Of a stretch of 64,000 bases of DNA, positions 52,500 through 61,029 are shown piece by piece (the first letter of the stretch is position 1; every line of letters starts with the position of its first letter). The stretch is from Carnobacterium pleistocenium FTR1 (lineage in GTDB: Bacteria; Bacillota; Bacilli; Lactobacillales; Carnobacteriaceae). The stretch spans positions 1,674,001 to 1,738,000 of the forward strand of contig NZ_JQLQ01000002.1 of NCBI RefSeq assembly GCF_000744285.1. The letters run 5' to 3'. The position numbers and the translations under genes were made by a program. Below the pieces are notes generated by a model, which was given only the letters and a program-made list of their open reading frames with translations, had not been told where the DNA came from and searched no databases.

Positions 52500-52781
52500 C
52501 TATACTAGTTCTCTTCCAATTTTTGTAATATCATCTAAAACTTTTGAATTCTTCTCTTCAATATCCTTAGCTAAAGTAATAAGCATGGAAAAAAGAGTCT
52601 CTGTTCTCTCTAAAACCCTCTCAACTTCATAACGTGTTAATTGTCCAGTAGCATCTCTTTTGTTTATGCTTGAAAGTCCATCCCAATTTTCATTTAGCAC
52701 TGATGAAATTGCTTTTATTTGTTGGTTATTCTCACTAATTTCTTGCAACTGATCCTCTAATTGACTTAATGTTTTTTTCAA
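52500..52781 (-). CDS. small helical protein of unknown function
   Basis: 93 residues from a TTG start with TTTAGGAA close by. Mostly helical with a possible coiled coil in the first 30 residues. It ends 14 bases before the replisome organiser and is probably co-transcribed. Not recognised. Confidence 0.5.
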   Translation of the reverse strand: MKKTLSQLEDQLQEISENNQQIKAISSVLNENWDGLSSINKRDATGQLTRYEVERVLERTETLFSMLITLAKDIEEKNSKVLDDITKIGRELV

Positions 52782-52844
52782 TTCCTAAACCCCACTTGTT
52801 TAATTTTTTGTTAATGATATATAATGAATATAAGATTCTATGAG

Positions 52845-53021
52845 TTATACTCTATTCCCACTGTTGGATGTCCGTCCTTCAGTGGCTTTTTTTTGTTCTT
52901 TTTTAATATAATTAATAACTGTTTCTAATTCTTTTCTTGAAACAGTAACCATTACCATTTCTGGATAGTTCCAAAGCTCGAACTTCAAACTTTCAAATGC
53001 TTTCTTTTCTTCGGACGTCAT
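52845..53021 (-). CDS. 58-residue protein of unknown function
   Basis: The frame starts MTSEEKKAFESLKFELWNYP and ends at 52845. GGAGGAGAAATGAT precedes the ATG. Its first codon overlaps the stop of the 31-codon frame before it (ATGA-type), so translation is coupled. Not recognised. Confidence 0.55.
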   Translation of the reverse strand: MTSEEKKAFESLKFELWNYPEMVMVTVSRKELETVINYIKKEQKKATEGRTSNSGNRV

Positions 53022-53113
53022 ATCATTTCTCCTCCTCTAAAACTTCCATAAGCAATTTGTAACCAGTTTTGAAACCATCCCACAATTAAAGACATTGTTA
53101 TAACTGCACTCAT
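53018..53113 (-). CDS. 31-residue hydrophobic micro-protein
   Basis: The frame begins MSAVITMSLIVGWFQNWLQI and could form one membrane helix. Its ATG overlaps the stop of 53110-53343 and its own stop overlaps the next start, so both junctions are ATGA-type. That arrangement is the main support. Not recognised. Confidence 0.45.
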   Translation of the reverse strand: MSAVITMSLIVGWFQNWLQIAYGSFRGGEMI

Positions 53114-53343
53114 AAGGTTTCACTCTCCTCAACTACTTCACTCAAAATTGCTAACTCTATTTCTATTACATAAATTTCCTGAGTTAGAACTACCATTTTT
53201 TTAGCTTTTTCTTTATCACTCATCTGTTTTGGTTCTTCTGAAAATACTGATTCTGTATTGTAAGAGTTAAATAAGTTGCTTAATTCAAGTACCAATTCAT
53301 CAATTCTTGTGTATCTTTTTTCAGTTTCTTGTTCAAAATTCAT
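53110..53343 (-). CDS. 77-residue acidic protein of unknown function
   Basis: Acidic, helical, without cysteines. AGGAGGAAAATAAA precedes the ATG. It lies between the HTH protein and the micro-protein in the early satellite operon. Small acidic early proteins are common in phages; no function can be given. Confidence 0.55.
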   Translation of the reverse strand: MNFEQETEKRYTRIDELVLELSNLFNSYNTESVFSEEPKQMSDKEKAKKMVVLTQEIYVIEIELAILSEVVEESETL

Positions 53344-53390
53344 TTTATTTTCCTCCTAATTTTTTTCTTCTCGTTCCCCAACGGCTTTTT

Positions 53391-53669
53391 TTATATTTGA
53401 TTTTCTTTCAAGAATCGATTGATTTCAGTTTTAGAAATTAACGTGATTCCTTCAACTGTTGCAATCTTTAACCCTTTAGATTTCCATAATTGGATTGTCC
53501 CGTATGATATATTAAGCCACTCACACGCTTCTTTTTGTTTCAGCCACTCTTTGCCGTAACAAGCTTCTTGCTGTTTAGCTGCAGCAATAGCTTCTCTTGC
53601 TGCAATAGTTAGCATTGCTTTGAATTCGTCTTGAAATGTATCTGGTACCGGTATTTGCAGATTTGCCAT
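53391..53669 (-). CDS. excisionase-like helix-turn-helix protein
   Basis: 92 residues. The second half, WLKQKEACEWLNISYGTIQLW followed by KIATVEGITLISKTEINRFL, is a MerR/excisionase-type winged helix. The first half is a helix rich in Ala. AAAAGGAGG precedes the ATG. Second gene of the leftward operon, a typical place for a satellite excisionase or early regulator. Confidence 0.7.
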   Translation of the reverse strand: MANLQIPVPDTFQDEFKAMLTIAAREAIAAAKQQEACYGKEWLKQKEACEWLNISYGTIQLWKSKGLKIATVEGITLISKTEINRFLKENQI

Positions 53670-53696
53670 ATTTAAACCTCCTTTTAAAAAAACGTG

Positions 53697-53882
53697 TTAT
53701 TTCTTTTGTTCAGTAGCTTTACGAATAGCATTAAGCACACGTACACGCTTTTTTTCTTCCATAGGCTCTCTTAACCATACTGTTAGTGTTGTAGGCGCTA
53801 TACCGACTTCTTTGGCAACTTCCCAATACCTTAATCCATTAATTACAATTGCTTTTCGAATTTCTGTATTCGCTTTAACCAT
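53697..53882 (-). CDS. Cro-like HTH regulator
   Basis: 61 residues with a small helix-turn-helix: LRYWEVAKEVGIAPTTLTVWL. First gene of the leftward operon, divergent from the repressor-like gene at 54082. AAGAGGTGAG precedes the ATG. Probably represses one arm of the switch. Confidence 0.7.
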   Translation of the reverse strand: MVKANTEIRKAIVINGLRYWEVAKEVGIAPTTLTVWLREPMEEKKRVRVLNAIRKATEQKK

Positions 53883-53914
53883 AAATACTCACCTCTTTTC
53901 ACAACATAATTTTA

Positions 53915-54038
53915 GTAGCGTTTTAAAACAAAATATTATAACGTTGTACGCTACATATTTATAAACTTAGTTTACTACATGTGCTACAATAACACAACAA
54001 CAATATTGTTGTTATTAATAAACGGTTTATGCTACACT
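53915..54038. promoter_or_regulatory. divergent switch region with operator array
   Basis: Leftward -10 TATAAT at 53935-53940 lies inside an inverted repeat GTAGCG (53915-53920) / CGCTAC (53949-53954). The rightward promoter has TTGTTA (54009-54014) and TACACT (54033-54038), 18 apart. An 18-base perfect palindrome AACAACAATATTGTTGTT (53996-54013) overlaps that -35. Two further dyads, TAAAC-TTA-GTTTA (53962-53974) and ATAAAC-G-GTTTAT (54018-54030), are each followed by GCTAC (53983, 54031). Confidence 0.6.
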
Positions 54039-54081
54039 ATATTTGTATTTAAAATGCAGATCTAAAAGGATGGTATTTTAC

Positions 54082-54837
54082 ATGATAAAATTAAATTTAG
54101 ATTCCATTATGAAAGAAAAAAACCTTAGTATTAGTGATATTAGTAAAGATACCGGCATTGCTAGAAGTACATTAACCCCTATAGTAAAAAATCCCGATGA
54201 TGTAAAGTCAGTCAGATTTGATACTTTAGATAAGCTGTGTGGATACTTAGATGTAGATCTATCCGATTTATTAATTTATTCTCCTAACAAAACTGGTATG
54301 AAATTAATTAAGATGTGGATTTCTAAAAATCGAGAATTTGGAATTTTTGAAATTAAAAGAATTACTACATTCTCTGAAAAGTCTGCGTTTGTTTCATTTG
54401 GTATCGGCCATTCAGATAGTGAGAATCATTTGAAAGTTGCTCTTGAGATTATGGATAATCACGAATTAAGTATTTTAAACAACAAAGTTAAAGGATTCGA
54501 AATAAAAAATTCATTAGAGCCAATGGAACAAAAAGACTTTAAACAGATTATTCAAAATGCAAGTAGAAAAGAACTTTTTGAATTAACTTTACAAATCGCT
54601 ATATCTTTCTTTACTACAAAGCAACATGACTACGATGCAAGTACTATAGAATTATATTGGGCTGTAGGTAGCTTGTTTTTAGATGGTGTTAAAAATACAT
54701 TTATTTTTGATCATGATAAAATTAATGAAAATATATATGATATTAGCGATTACAATGATGCTGTTAATACAATCAGAACTAATAGCAATATAAGTTATTT
54801 AGATAGTGAAGACTTTAAAATATTTTTCGAAAAATAA
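54082..54837 (+). CDS. satellite repressor-like protein (XRE-type HTH, Stl-like position)
   Basis: 251 residues from the ATG at 54082. The N-terminal 65 residues are an XRE helix-turn-helix (ISDISKDTGIARSTLTPIVK). The remaining 185 residues are mixed alpha/beta and I do not recognise them. In staphylococcal satellites the equivalent gene encodes Stl, the master repressor whose C-terminal part is bound by a helper-phage protein; the same role is likely by position only. AAAAGG stands 12 bases before the start. Confidence 0.7.
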   Translation: MIKLNLDSIMKEKNLSISDISKDTGIARSTLTPIVKNPDDVKSVRFDTLDKLCGYLDVDLSDLLIYSPNKTGMKLIKMWISKNREFGIFEIKRITTFSEKSAFVSFGIGHSDSENHLKVALEIMDNHELSILNNKVKGFEIKNSLEPMEQKDFKQIIQNASRKELFELTLQIAISFFTTKQHDYDASTIELYWAVGSLFLDGVKNTFIFDHDKINENIYDISDYNDAVNTIRTNSNISYLDSEDFKIFFEK

Positions 54838-54895
54838 AAATTCAGACAAATCCCTCTTACCCCCGTTCCCCGTGGTAGAAAAGAGGAGCAACACA

Positions 54896-56044
54896 ATGGC
54901 AAATATTAGAAAATACACTAAAAAAGATGGTACTGCTGCTTATATGTTTCAAGCTTATCTTGGTACTGATTCAGCTACGGGCAAACGTATTAGAGTAACT
55001 AGACAAGGTTTTATCACAAAAAAAGAAGCCCAACTCTCACTATCTCGCTTGAAAATCGAGATTGAGGAGCAAGGCTATAAAAAGAACAAACGATATAAAT
55101 TTAATGAAGTATACGAGTTATGGCTAGAACAATATAAGAATACTGTAAAAGAAAGCACGTTAAATAAAACTATTGAAATCTTTAATTACCATATTTTGCC
55201 TTTGTATGGCCACTTATATATGGATAAGATCACGGTAGTATTCTGTCAAGAAGCTGTAAACAAATGGTATAAGAGTGTTCAAAAATTTAAAGCTATAAGC
55301 AACTATGCTTCCCGGGTATTCGATTATGCTATCACAATTGGCATATTAGAGAAAAACCCTGTTAAAAAGATTAGTATGCCAACTAAGAAAGTAAATGTAC
55401 AAGAAGATAAAATTTTGAACTTTTACGATAAAGAAGAACTAACTCAATTCTTTAATTGTTTAAAAAAAGAAGATGACCCTGTACAACTAGCACTATTTAG
55501 AACGTTAGCATTCTCTGGTGCACGTAAAGGCGAAATTTTAGCCCTGCAATGGCGTGATATTAATTTTACAGATAACTACATTAAAATAAATAAAACTGTC
55601 ACATTCGGCTTAAATAACGTTTTAATCATACAAACTCCTAAAACAAAAACTTCTGTCCGTACTATCTCAATGGATGCTCAAACAATGGCTATTCTTAAAT
55701 CATGGAAAAAAATACAAAAAGAAGATTACTTGAAGTTAGGCTTCAATACATTAAACCCTACTCAATTAGTTTTTCCTAGTACTAAAAATACCATTATGCA
55801 GCCACCTAAAGTTGGAAAATACCTGGATCGTATTATAGAAAGATACGAACTAAAGAGAATCACAACTCATGGGCTTAGACATAGCCATTGCTCGATATTA
55901 TTTGAAGCTGGTGCAACAATTAAAGAAGTACAAGACAGACTAGGCCATTCAGATATTCATACCACCATGAACATCTACGCACATGTATCTAAAAAGGCTA
56001 AAGAAAACACCGCTGAAAAATTCGCAAACTATGTAAATTTCTAA
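54896..56044 (+). CDS. int: tyrosine recombinase integrase
   Basis: 382 residues. An AP2-like arm-binding domain (about 1-60), a SAM-like core-binding domain (about 70-160) and the catalytic domain with Arg210, the HGLRH box (His325, Arg328), His351 and the nucleophile Tyr361. GAGGAG precedes the ATG at 54896. The gene points toward the tRNA attachment site about 100 bases downstream. The sequence before it holds CGTTCCCCGTGG, an inverted copy of the left-end hairpin arm. Confidence 0.92.
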   Translation: MANIRKYTKKDGTAAYMFQAYLGTDSATGKRIRVTRQGFITKKEAQLSLSRLKIEIEEQGYKKNKRYKFNEVYELWLEQYKNTVKESTLNKTIEIFNYHILPLYGHLYMDKITVVFCQEAVNKWYKSVQKFKAISNYASRVFDYAITIGILEKNPVKKISMPTKKVNVQEDKILNFYDKEELTQFFNCLKKEDDPVQLALFRTLAFSGARKGEILALQWRDINFTDNYIKINKTVTFGLNNVLIIQTPKTKTSVRTISMDAQTMAILKSWKKIQKEDYLKLGFNTLNPTQLVFPSTKNTIMQPPKVGKYLDRIIERYELKRITTHGLRHSHCSILFEAGATIKEVQDRLGHSDIHTTMNIYAHVSKKAKENTAEKFANYVNF

Positions 56045-56047
56045 CAA

Positions 56048-56067
56048 TAGACGTGGAATTAGTCGTG
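56048..56067. other. right-end candidate integrase arm sites
   Basis: TAGACGTG at 56048-56055 and TAGTCGTG at 56060-56067, starting 12 bases apart, mirror the pair at the left end in sequence, spacing and orientation. They lie directly after the integrase stop. Confidence 0.5.
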
Positions 56068-56083
56068 AAATGAAAAAAATAGC

Positions 56084-56126
56084 CGTTAAAACGTCTTAAA
56101 GATACTGTTGTATCAACGTTTTAACG
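56084..56126. terminator. integrase terminator or cruciform
   Basis: CGTTAAAACGT (56084-56094) pairs perfectly with ACGTTTTAACG (56116-56126), with an inner GATAC/GTATC stem. It lies between integrase and att. In the left-junction relic only the first arm remains. Confidence 0.6.
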
Positions 56127-56146
56127 ACTTATCATAAATCACAGTA

Positions 56147-56217
56147 TGGAGTCTACGGGAATTGAACCCGTATTAACTGGCTGCCAGCCAGTCGTAATCC
56201 CATTATACCAAGACCCC
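56147..56217 (-). tRNA. tRNA-Ala (GGC), attachment site of the satellite
   Basis: The minus strand folds as a 71-nt cloverleaf: acceptor GGGGTCT/AGACTCC with the G3-U70 wobble that marks alanine tRNAs, anticodon stem ACTGG/CCAGT, loop CTGGCAG (anticodon GGC), T-stem ACGGG/CCCGT with loop TTCAATT, and discriminator A. The D-arm is short (GTA/TAC) and the 3' CCA is not encoded, so the molecule is unusual. The att repeat is its 3' end. Confidence 0.6.
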
Positions 56218-56228
56218 AGAGTAGAACG

Positions 56229-56265
56229 CTGTCAGTTAAACGCTCTCACAGCTGAGCTATACTCC
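56229..56265 (-). pseudogene. 5' half of a tRNA-Val (GAC), truncated
   Basis: The minus strand begins GGAGTAT, then a normal D-arm (AGCTCAGCTGTGAGAGC), a half-stem TTTAA and the loop CTGACAG (anticodon GAC). The complementary half-stem, T-arm and 3' acceptor do not follow. The sequence runs instead into the tRNA-Ala 12 bases further. It ends in the gap between the island tRNA and the HAD gene. Confidence 0.5.
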
Positions 56266-56270
56266 TAGTA

Positions 56271-57050
56271 TTATATCAAATTTAGTTCTTTCAATGCAAT
56301 ATAAATTCCATCTTCATTGCAACTTTTCGTTACTTTATCCGCTCTTAATTTTACACTTTCTAAAGCATTTCCCATAGCAACTCCGGTACCTACTTTTTCA
56401 ATCATCTCTAAATCGTTTAAACCGTCTCCGAATGCAATTGTATCTGCTACACCATAGCCATTCTCTAAGGCGACTCTTAAAACAGTATTAGCTTTGGAAC
56501 CATCATGAGGCAGAACATCAACCCCTGAATCATGCCAGCGCACAAAACGAAATTTTGAAAATTGACTACTTTCATAAAGTTGCTTTTCATCTTCACGATA
56601 AAAAAGCAAACATTGAACCAATGAATTGTGTTGATAGAAATCTCGATCAAACTTAGGAACACCATAACCGACAGATTTCATTGCCGTTGTTATTCGAACA
56701 TCTGCTACTTCATTTCTTCTTCTTAACTTAACTGGCGTTTCATAGATGATTTGATGGTTATTTGAATCTGCTACTTTAATGAGCTTCTCTAGTTGAGCCG
56801 GATCCAACGGGTTTTCGTAAACTTGTTCCTTATGTAAATATCCTGCTGCTCCATTACAAACAACATAATGACTGATTTCCAATTCATCAATTATATTTTG
56901 AGCCATAAATAAATTTCTTCCGGTAGCAATTGCCACTTCATGACCATTTTCTTTAAGCTTTTTAATAGCTAATTTAGTACTATCTGGAATAATTTTTTGA
57001 TTATTTACTAAAGTACCATCGATATCAAAAAAAATCATTTTCTTTTGCAT
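56271..57050 (-). CDS. Cof-type HAD-superfamily phosphatase
   Basis: 259 residues. HAD motif I FFDIDGTLVNNQ with the nucleophile Asp, motif II in IATGRN, motif III Lys in DGSKANTV and motif IV GDGLNDLEMI are all present, with a C2-type cap between. Such enzymes dephosphorylate sugar phosphates, FMN or pyridoxal phosphate; the substrate is not predictable. GGGGAGAAC precedes the ATG. Confidence 0.88.
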   Translation of the reverse strand: MQKKMIFFDIDGTLVNNQKIIPDSTKLAIKKLKENGHEVAIATGRNLFMAQNIIDELEISHYVVCNGAAGYLHKEQVYENPLDPAQLEKLIKVADSNNHQIIYETPVKLRRRNEVADVRITTAMKSVGYGVPKFDRDFYQHNSLVQCLLFYREDEKQLYESSQFSKFRFVRWHDSGVDVLPHDGSKANTVLRVALENGYGVADTIAFGDGLNDLEMIEKVGTGVAMGNALESVKLRADKVTKSCNEDGIYIALKELNLI

Positions 57051-57132
57051 GTTTAAGTTCTCCCCTTCTTATTCATACTTCTAAAGCAATTGTACCTTTT
57101 TATACCTTAGACTACCAGACTGAAAAATAAAA

Positions 57133-57167
57133 ATCATGAAGTTCCAGTATTACTAGACCTTCATGAT
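57133..57167. terminator. terminator of the ABC exporter pair
   Basis: ATCATGAAG and CTTCATGAT pair around a 17-base loop just after the stop at 57186; a T-rich stretch follows on the minus strand. Confidence 0.65.
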
Positions 57168-57185
57168 TTTCTTTATTGCTTTATT

Positions 57186-58961
57186 TTACTCTTCTTCACT
57201 AAATTGACTATTATAGAGTTTTTCATAAAATGCCCCTTTTTCAAGCAGCTCTTCATGTGTTCCTTGTTCAATGATTTGACCTTGATCCATCACTAAAATC
57301 AGATCAGAATCTCGAATTGTAGATAAGCGATGGGCAATGACAAAACTCGTCCGGCCTTCCATGACTTTTTTCATGGCTTTTTGGATCAAACTTTCTAACC
57401 GTGTATCTACAGAACTGGTCGCTTCATCCAATATTAATATTTTCGGGTCAGAAATAATGGCACGCGCAATCGTTAGCAGTTGTTTTTGCCCTAAAGATAC
57501 GTTGGAAGCTTCTTTGTTTAACTTCATATTGTACCCCTCTGGCAACGTTCGAATAAAGTGATCCACGTTCGCAGTTTTTGCCGCTTCTATAACTTCTTCA
57601 TCTGTAGCGTCAAGCTTACCAAACCGAATATTTTCAGCAATCGTCCCACTGTAGACCCAAGCATCTTGCAAAACCATTCCAAATAAAGAACGAACATCTT
57701 GTCTGGACATTGATTTCGTATCGATTCCGTCAATTTTGATTGTTCCTTTATCCACATCATAAAAGCGCATCAATAAATTGATCAATGTGGTTTTCCCTGC
57801 TCCTGTTGGACCAACAACGGCAACCGTCTGACCTTTTTTTACCGATACATTTAAATCAGTAATAAGCGGTTTTTCTCTATCGTAGCCAAAAGACACCTGT
57901 TCAAAAGTTACATATCCTTCTACAGTAGCTGGCAACGGGTACTCTGTTTTATTTAGAAGTTCTTCTGGTTCATCCAAAATTTCAAATACCCGATCAATTG
58001 CCGCCGCCGCGCTTTGTATCACCCCAGAAAGTTGTGTAATTTGAGAAATGGGCTGATTGACTTGCCAAATATACTGTGTAAAAGCTTGTAAATTCCCTAG
58101 AGATAAACTTCCCGCAATGACCAAGAATCCTCCACCTACTGCCACACCAAAATAAGCTAAATTAGATACAAATCCCACTAAAGGATTCATAGTACCTGAA
58201 ATAAACGCTGCTTTAAAACCATGGTCAGTTAAATTTGCGTTGATTTCTTTAAATTCTTCTAGTTTGTCTCTTTCTTTTCCATACAGTTTAATTTCAGTGA
58301 AGCCACTAAAACTTTCTTGGACATGGCCATTCATCGCTCCTAAAGATTCTTGTTGCCCTTTAAAGTATGGTTGCGATTTTTTTATAATTGCCTTAGAAAT
58401 CATAAAAGATAACGGGATAGTAAAGATAATAACTAAAGCTAACGGGACAGAAAGATAAAACATCATTGTTACAGCAAATACAATTCCCATAAACGAATTT
58501 GCCATTTGAATAAGACTTTGTTGCATTGCATTGCTGATTGAATCAACATCATTTGTTACACGACTCAAAATATTTCCTTGCTGATTCCGATCAAAATAAG
58601 ATACAGGAAGACGATTGATTTTTTCTTCAATTTTGTTTCTCAAATCGCGCATGGTATTTTGGACCACATTTGTCATGATATATGAGGATAAATACAATGT
58701 GATTTGGTAGATCCCTGCCATTGCTAAGCTAATAGCGACGATAGTTCGAAGATATGAAAAATTAACGCCTGCATTTGGAACATTGTTTAGCATATCAGCC
58801 ACATTTTTTCCTAATTCGGTCACAGCCAGTCCAATTATATAAGGTTGTAAAGCATTGACTATCATACAAACGACCGTTAATGCAATAGCAGATAGAAAGC
58901 TAATTTTATAAGGTTTGATATATTGCCAAATTCGACGTAACGAATCTTTCATATGACTCAT
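57186..58961 (-). CDS. multidrug ABC exporter subunit (LmrD-like)
   Basis: 591 residues: a six-helix membrane domain (about 1-320) fused to an ATPase domain. Walker A VVGPTGAGKTT and Walker B ILILDEATSS with the catalytic Glu are canonical, but the signature reads SLGQKQ in place of SGGQ. This is the pattern of one half of heterodimeric exporters such as LmrCD or BmrCD. Its ATG overlaps the stop of the partner gene by four bases (ATGA). Confidence 0.9.
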   Translation of the reverse strand: MSHMKDSLRRIWQYIKPYKISFLSAIALTVVCMIVNALQPYIIGLAVTELGKNVADMLNNVPNAGVNFSYLRTIVAISLAMAGIYQITLYLSSYIMTNVVQNTMRDLRNKIEEKINRLPVSYFDRNQQGNILSRVTNDVDSISNAMQQSLIQMANSFMGIVFAVTMMFYLSVPLALVIIFTIPLSFMISKAIIKKSQPYFKGQQESLGAMNGHVQESFSGFTEIKLYGKERDKLEEFKEINANLTDHGFKAAFISGTMNPLVGFVSNLAYFGVAVGGGFLVIAGSLSLGNLQAFTQYIWQVNQPISQITQLSGVIQSAAAAIDRVFEILDEPEELLNKTEYPLPATVEGYVTFEQVSFGYDREKPLITDLNVSVKKGQTVAVVGPTGAGKTTLINLLMRFYDVDKGTIKIDGIDTKSMSRQDVRSLFGMVLQDAWVYSGTIAENIRFGKLDATDEEVIEAAKTANVDHFIRTLPEGYNMKLNKEASNVSLGQKQLLTIARAIISDPKILILDEATSSVDTRLESLIQKAMKKVMEGRTSFVIAHRLSTIRDSDLILVMDQGQIIEQGTHEELLEKGAFYEKLYNSQFSEEE

Positions 58962-60688
58962 GCCAATTCCTCCTTTGACAGTTGTGATGAAGCAATGTCA
59001 TAATAGACATCAGAAGTTTTCAATAGTTCATCATGTGTGCCTTGTGCAACTACAACACCTTTATTTAAAACGATAATGTTATCTGCATGCATGATCGTAC
59101 CGACTCGTTGTGCGACAATTAAAACAGCTGCTTTTTTTGTTTCTAATTTTAACCGCGCTCTTAATTTTGAATCTGTTTGATAATCCAATGCAGAAAAGCT
59201 ATCATCAAATATATAAATATCTGGTTTTTTTATGATTGCGCGCGCGATTGACAGTCGTTGTTTTTGACCACCAGACATGTTGCCTCCACCTTCTGATAAA
59301 AACTCATCGAATTGATTTGGTTTTTTTAAAATAAAATCTTTCGCTTGTGAAATATCAGAAGCTTCTTCAATTTCTTTGTCATCAGCATCCCATTTTCCAT
59401 AAAGCATGTTATCAGTGATCGTTCCAGTAAATAACAAGGCCTTTTGAGGAATATAGCCAATTTTTTGACGCAACGCACTTAATTTGTACTCCCTAACGTC
59501 CACTCCATCTACTAGAATCCGTCCCTTCGTAACATCGTAGAATCGGGGAATGAGTTGGATCAAACTTGATTTACCACTACCTGTGCTCCCAATAAAAGCA
59601 GCTGTTTCTCCCGGTTTGACAGTGAAGCTAACATTTTCAATAACCGGTTCTTCTGTGTCTCCAGGATATGCAAATGTGACATTCTCAAACGTTAAATAAC
59701 CATTTGTTTCTGTTTCCGTTATACCATTCGCGTTTTCTGTTATTGAGGGTTCAGTATTTAAAATCTCTTCGATTCGTCTAGCGGATACAGCAGCTCTTGG
59801 GTACATCGTAAAAATATTAGCAAACATCATAAAGGAAAAGAGTGCATGAAAGATGTATTCAATAAAAGCAATCAAGCTCCCAACTTGAAGATTCCCATTA
59901 TCTATTTCTACGGCTCCTAACCAAATGACTACCACAAGAATAATGTTAAATATGATAGAAAAAGCAGGCATGGCCAAAGCCATTAATTTAAATAATTTTT
60001 TAGAAACGTTCATATAGCTGTCATTTACTTTATAAAATCGGCTCTCTTGAAACTTTTCTTGCACAAATGCACGAATAACTCTTAAGCCTGTCAAATTTTC
60101 TCGTAAGTTTAAATTGATTTCATCTAAATTTATTTGTTGCTTATTTGACAGTGGTGCTGAATACTTTCCAATAAAGTATACGATACCAATCAAAAAAGGC
60201 ACAGCAATCAGTACGACATAGGATAACGATGGGCTTGTTCGAATAATCATGATGAAGCTAGCGATGAACATAAGCGGTGTCATCATTCCTATTCTAAGAA
60301 CCATTTGCATAAATACCATAATTTGAAAGGCATCATTCGTTGTACGTGTCACTAAAGATGAAACACCAAATTCATTGTATTCTTTATGTGAAAATGATTG
60401 AACTTTTCCAAAAATGTCATTACGAATATCACGAACGAGCCTTGTAGTGATTTTACTTACAGTGTAAGCCAAGCCAATTAAACCAATCAAGCCGATAATA
60501 GAAATAACGATCATCCATGTTCCATAATAAGTCACTACATCAAAATCATTAATGATTAAACCTTCATTAATCAATTGGGCCAATAAAGTTGGCAACCCCA
60601 ATTCGATTAAAATAAAACCAAAAACATAAAAAAAGTTTAATAATACTAATTTTTTATATTTCATGGTGTATCTCCACATTAAATTCAT
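58958..60688 (-). CDS. multidrug ABC exporter subunit (LmrC-like)
   Basis: 576 residues with the same layout as its partner. Here the signature SGGQKQRLS is canonical, but the Walker B ends IYIFDDS, with Asp in the place of the catalytic Glu, giving the degenerate ATP site of the heterodimer. Together the two halves would export drugs, lipids or toxic peptides. AAGGAG stands eight bases before the ATG. A palindromic AT-rich operator candidate lies upstream at 60797-60822. Confidence 0.9.
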   Translation of the reverse strand: MNLMWRYTMKYKKLVLLNFFYVFGFILIELGLPTLLAQLINEGLIINDFDVVTYYGTWMIVISIIGLIGLIGLAYTVSKITTRLVRDIRNDIFGKVQSFSHKEYNEFGVSSLVTRTTNDAFQIMVFMQMVLRIGMMTPLMFIASFIMIIRTSPSLSYVVLIAVPFLIGIVYFIGKYSAPLSNKQQINLDEINLNLRENLTGLRVIRAFVQEKFQESRFYKVNDSYMNVSKKLFKLMALAMPAFSIIFNIILVVVIWLGAVEIDNGNLQVGSLIAFIEYIFHALFSFMMFANIFTMYPRAAVSARRIEEILNTEPSITENANGITETETNGYLTFENVTFAYPGDTEEPVIENVSFTVKPGETAAFIGSTGSGKSSLIQLIPRFYDVTKGRILVDGVDVREYKLSALRQKIGYIPQKALLFTGTITDNMLYGKWDADDKEIEEASDISQAKDFILKKPNQFDEFLSEGGGNMSGGQKQRLSIARAIIKKPDIYIFDDSFSALDYQTDSKLRARLKLETKKAAVLIVAQRVGTIMHADNIIVLNKGVVVAQGTHDELLKTSDVYYDIASSQLSKEELA

Positions 60689-61029
60689 TTTTGCATCTCC
60701 TTGTTTTAAAAATAGTTTATACCACTCGAACTTCTTTTTATCTATGTATGAAATTAAATTATACCTTTATTTTATACAATAACTATAGCAAAAATCATAA
60801 AATATACTATAACATATTTTATAATTTTAAGTCAGTAACTTGTATAGACTTTTTTATAAATCAAAGTTTTACGACTATTTACATATCTGACTATCTTTTC
60901 TGCACAATTCTTATGAGCACATTATGACCACTGACACATTTAAAATCATCCATCATTTTATTAAAGCACGCTCATTTTATGTCAAAACTAACTTTCTATA
61001 CTTAATTAATGAATTATGTTAAAATAAGG
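60689..61029. other. AT-rich region upstream of the exporter, with operator-like dyad
   Basis: No gene seen. ATAAAATAT (60797-60805) and ATATTTTAT (60814-60822) form a perfect nine-base inverted repeat with eight bases between, about 110 bases before the exporter start. It could bind a PadR/TetR/MarR-type repressor. AT richness raises the chance of a fortuitous dyad. Confidence 0.35.
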
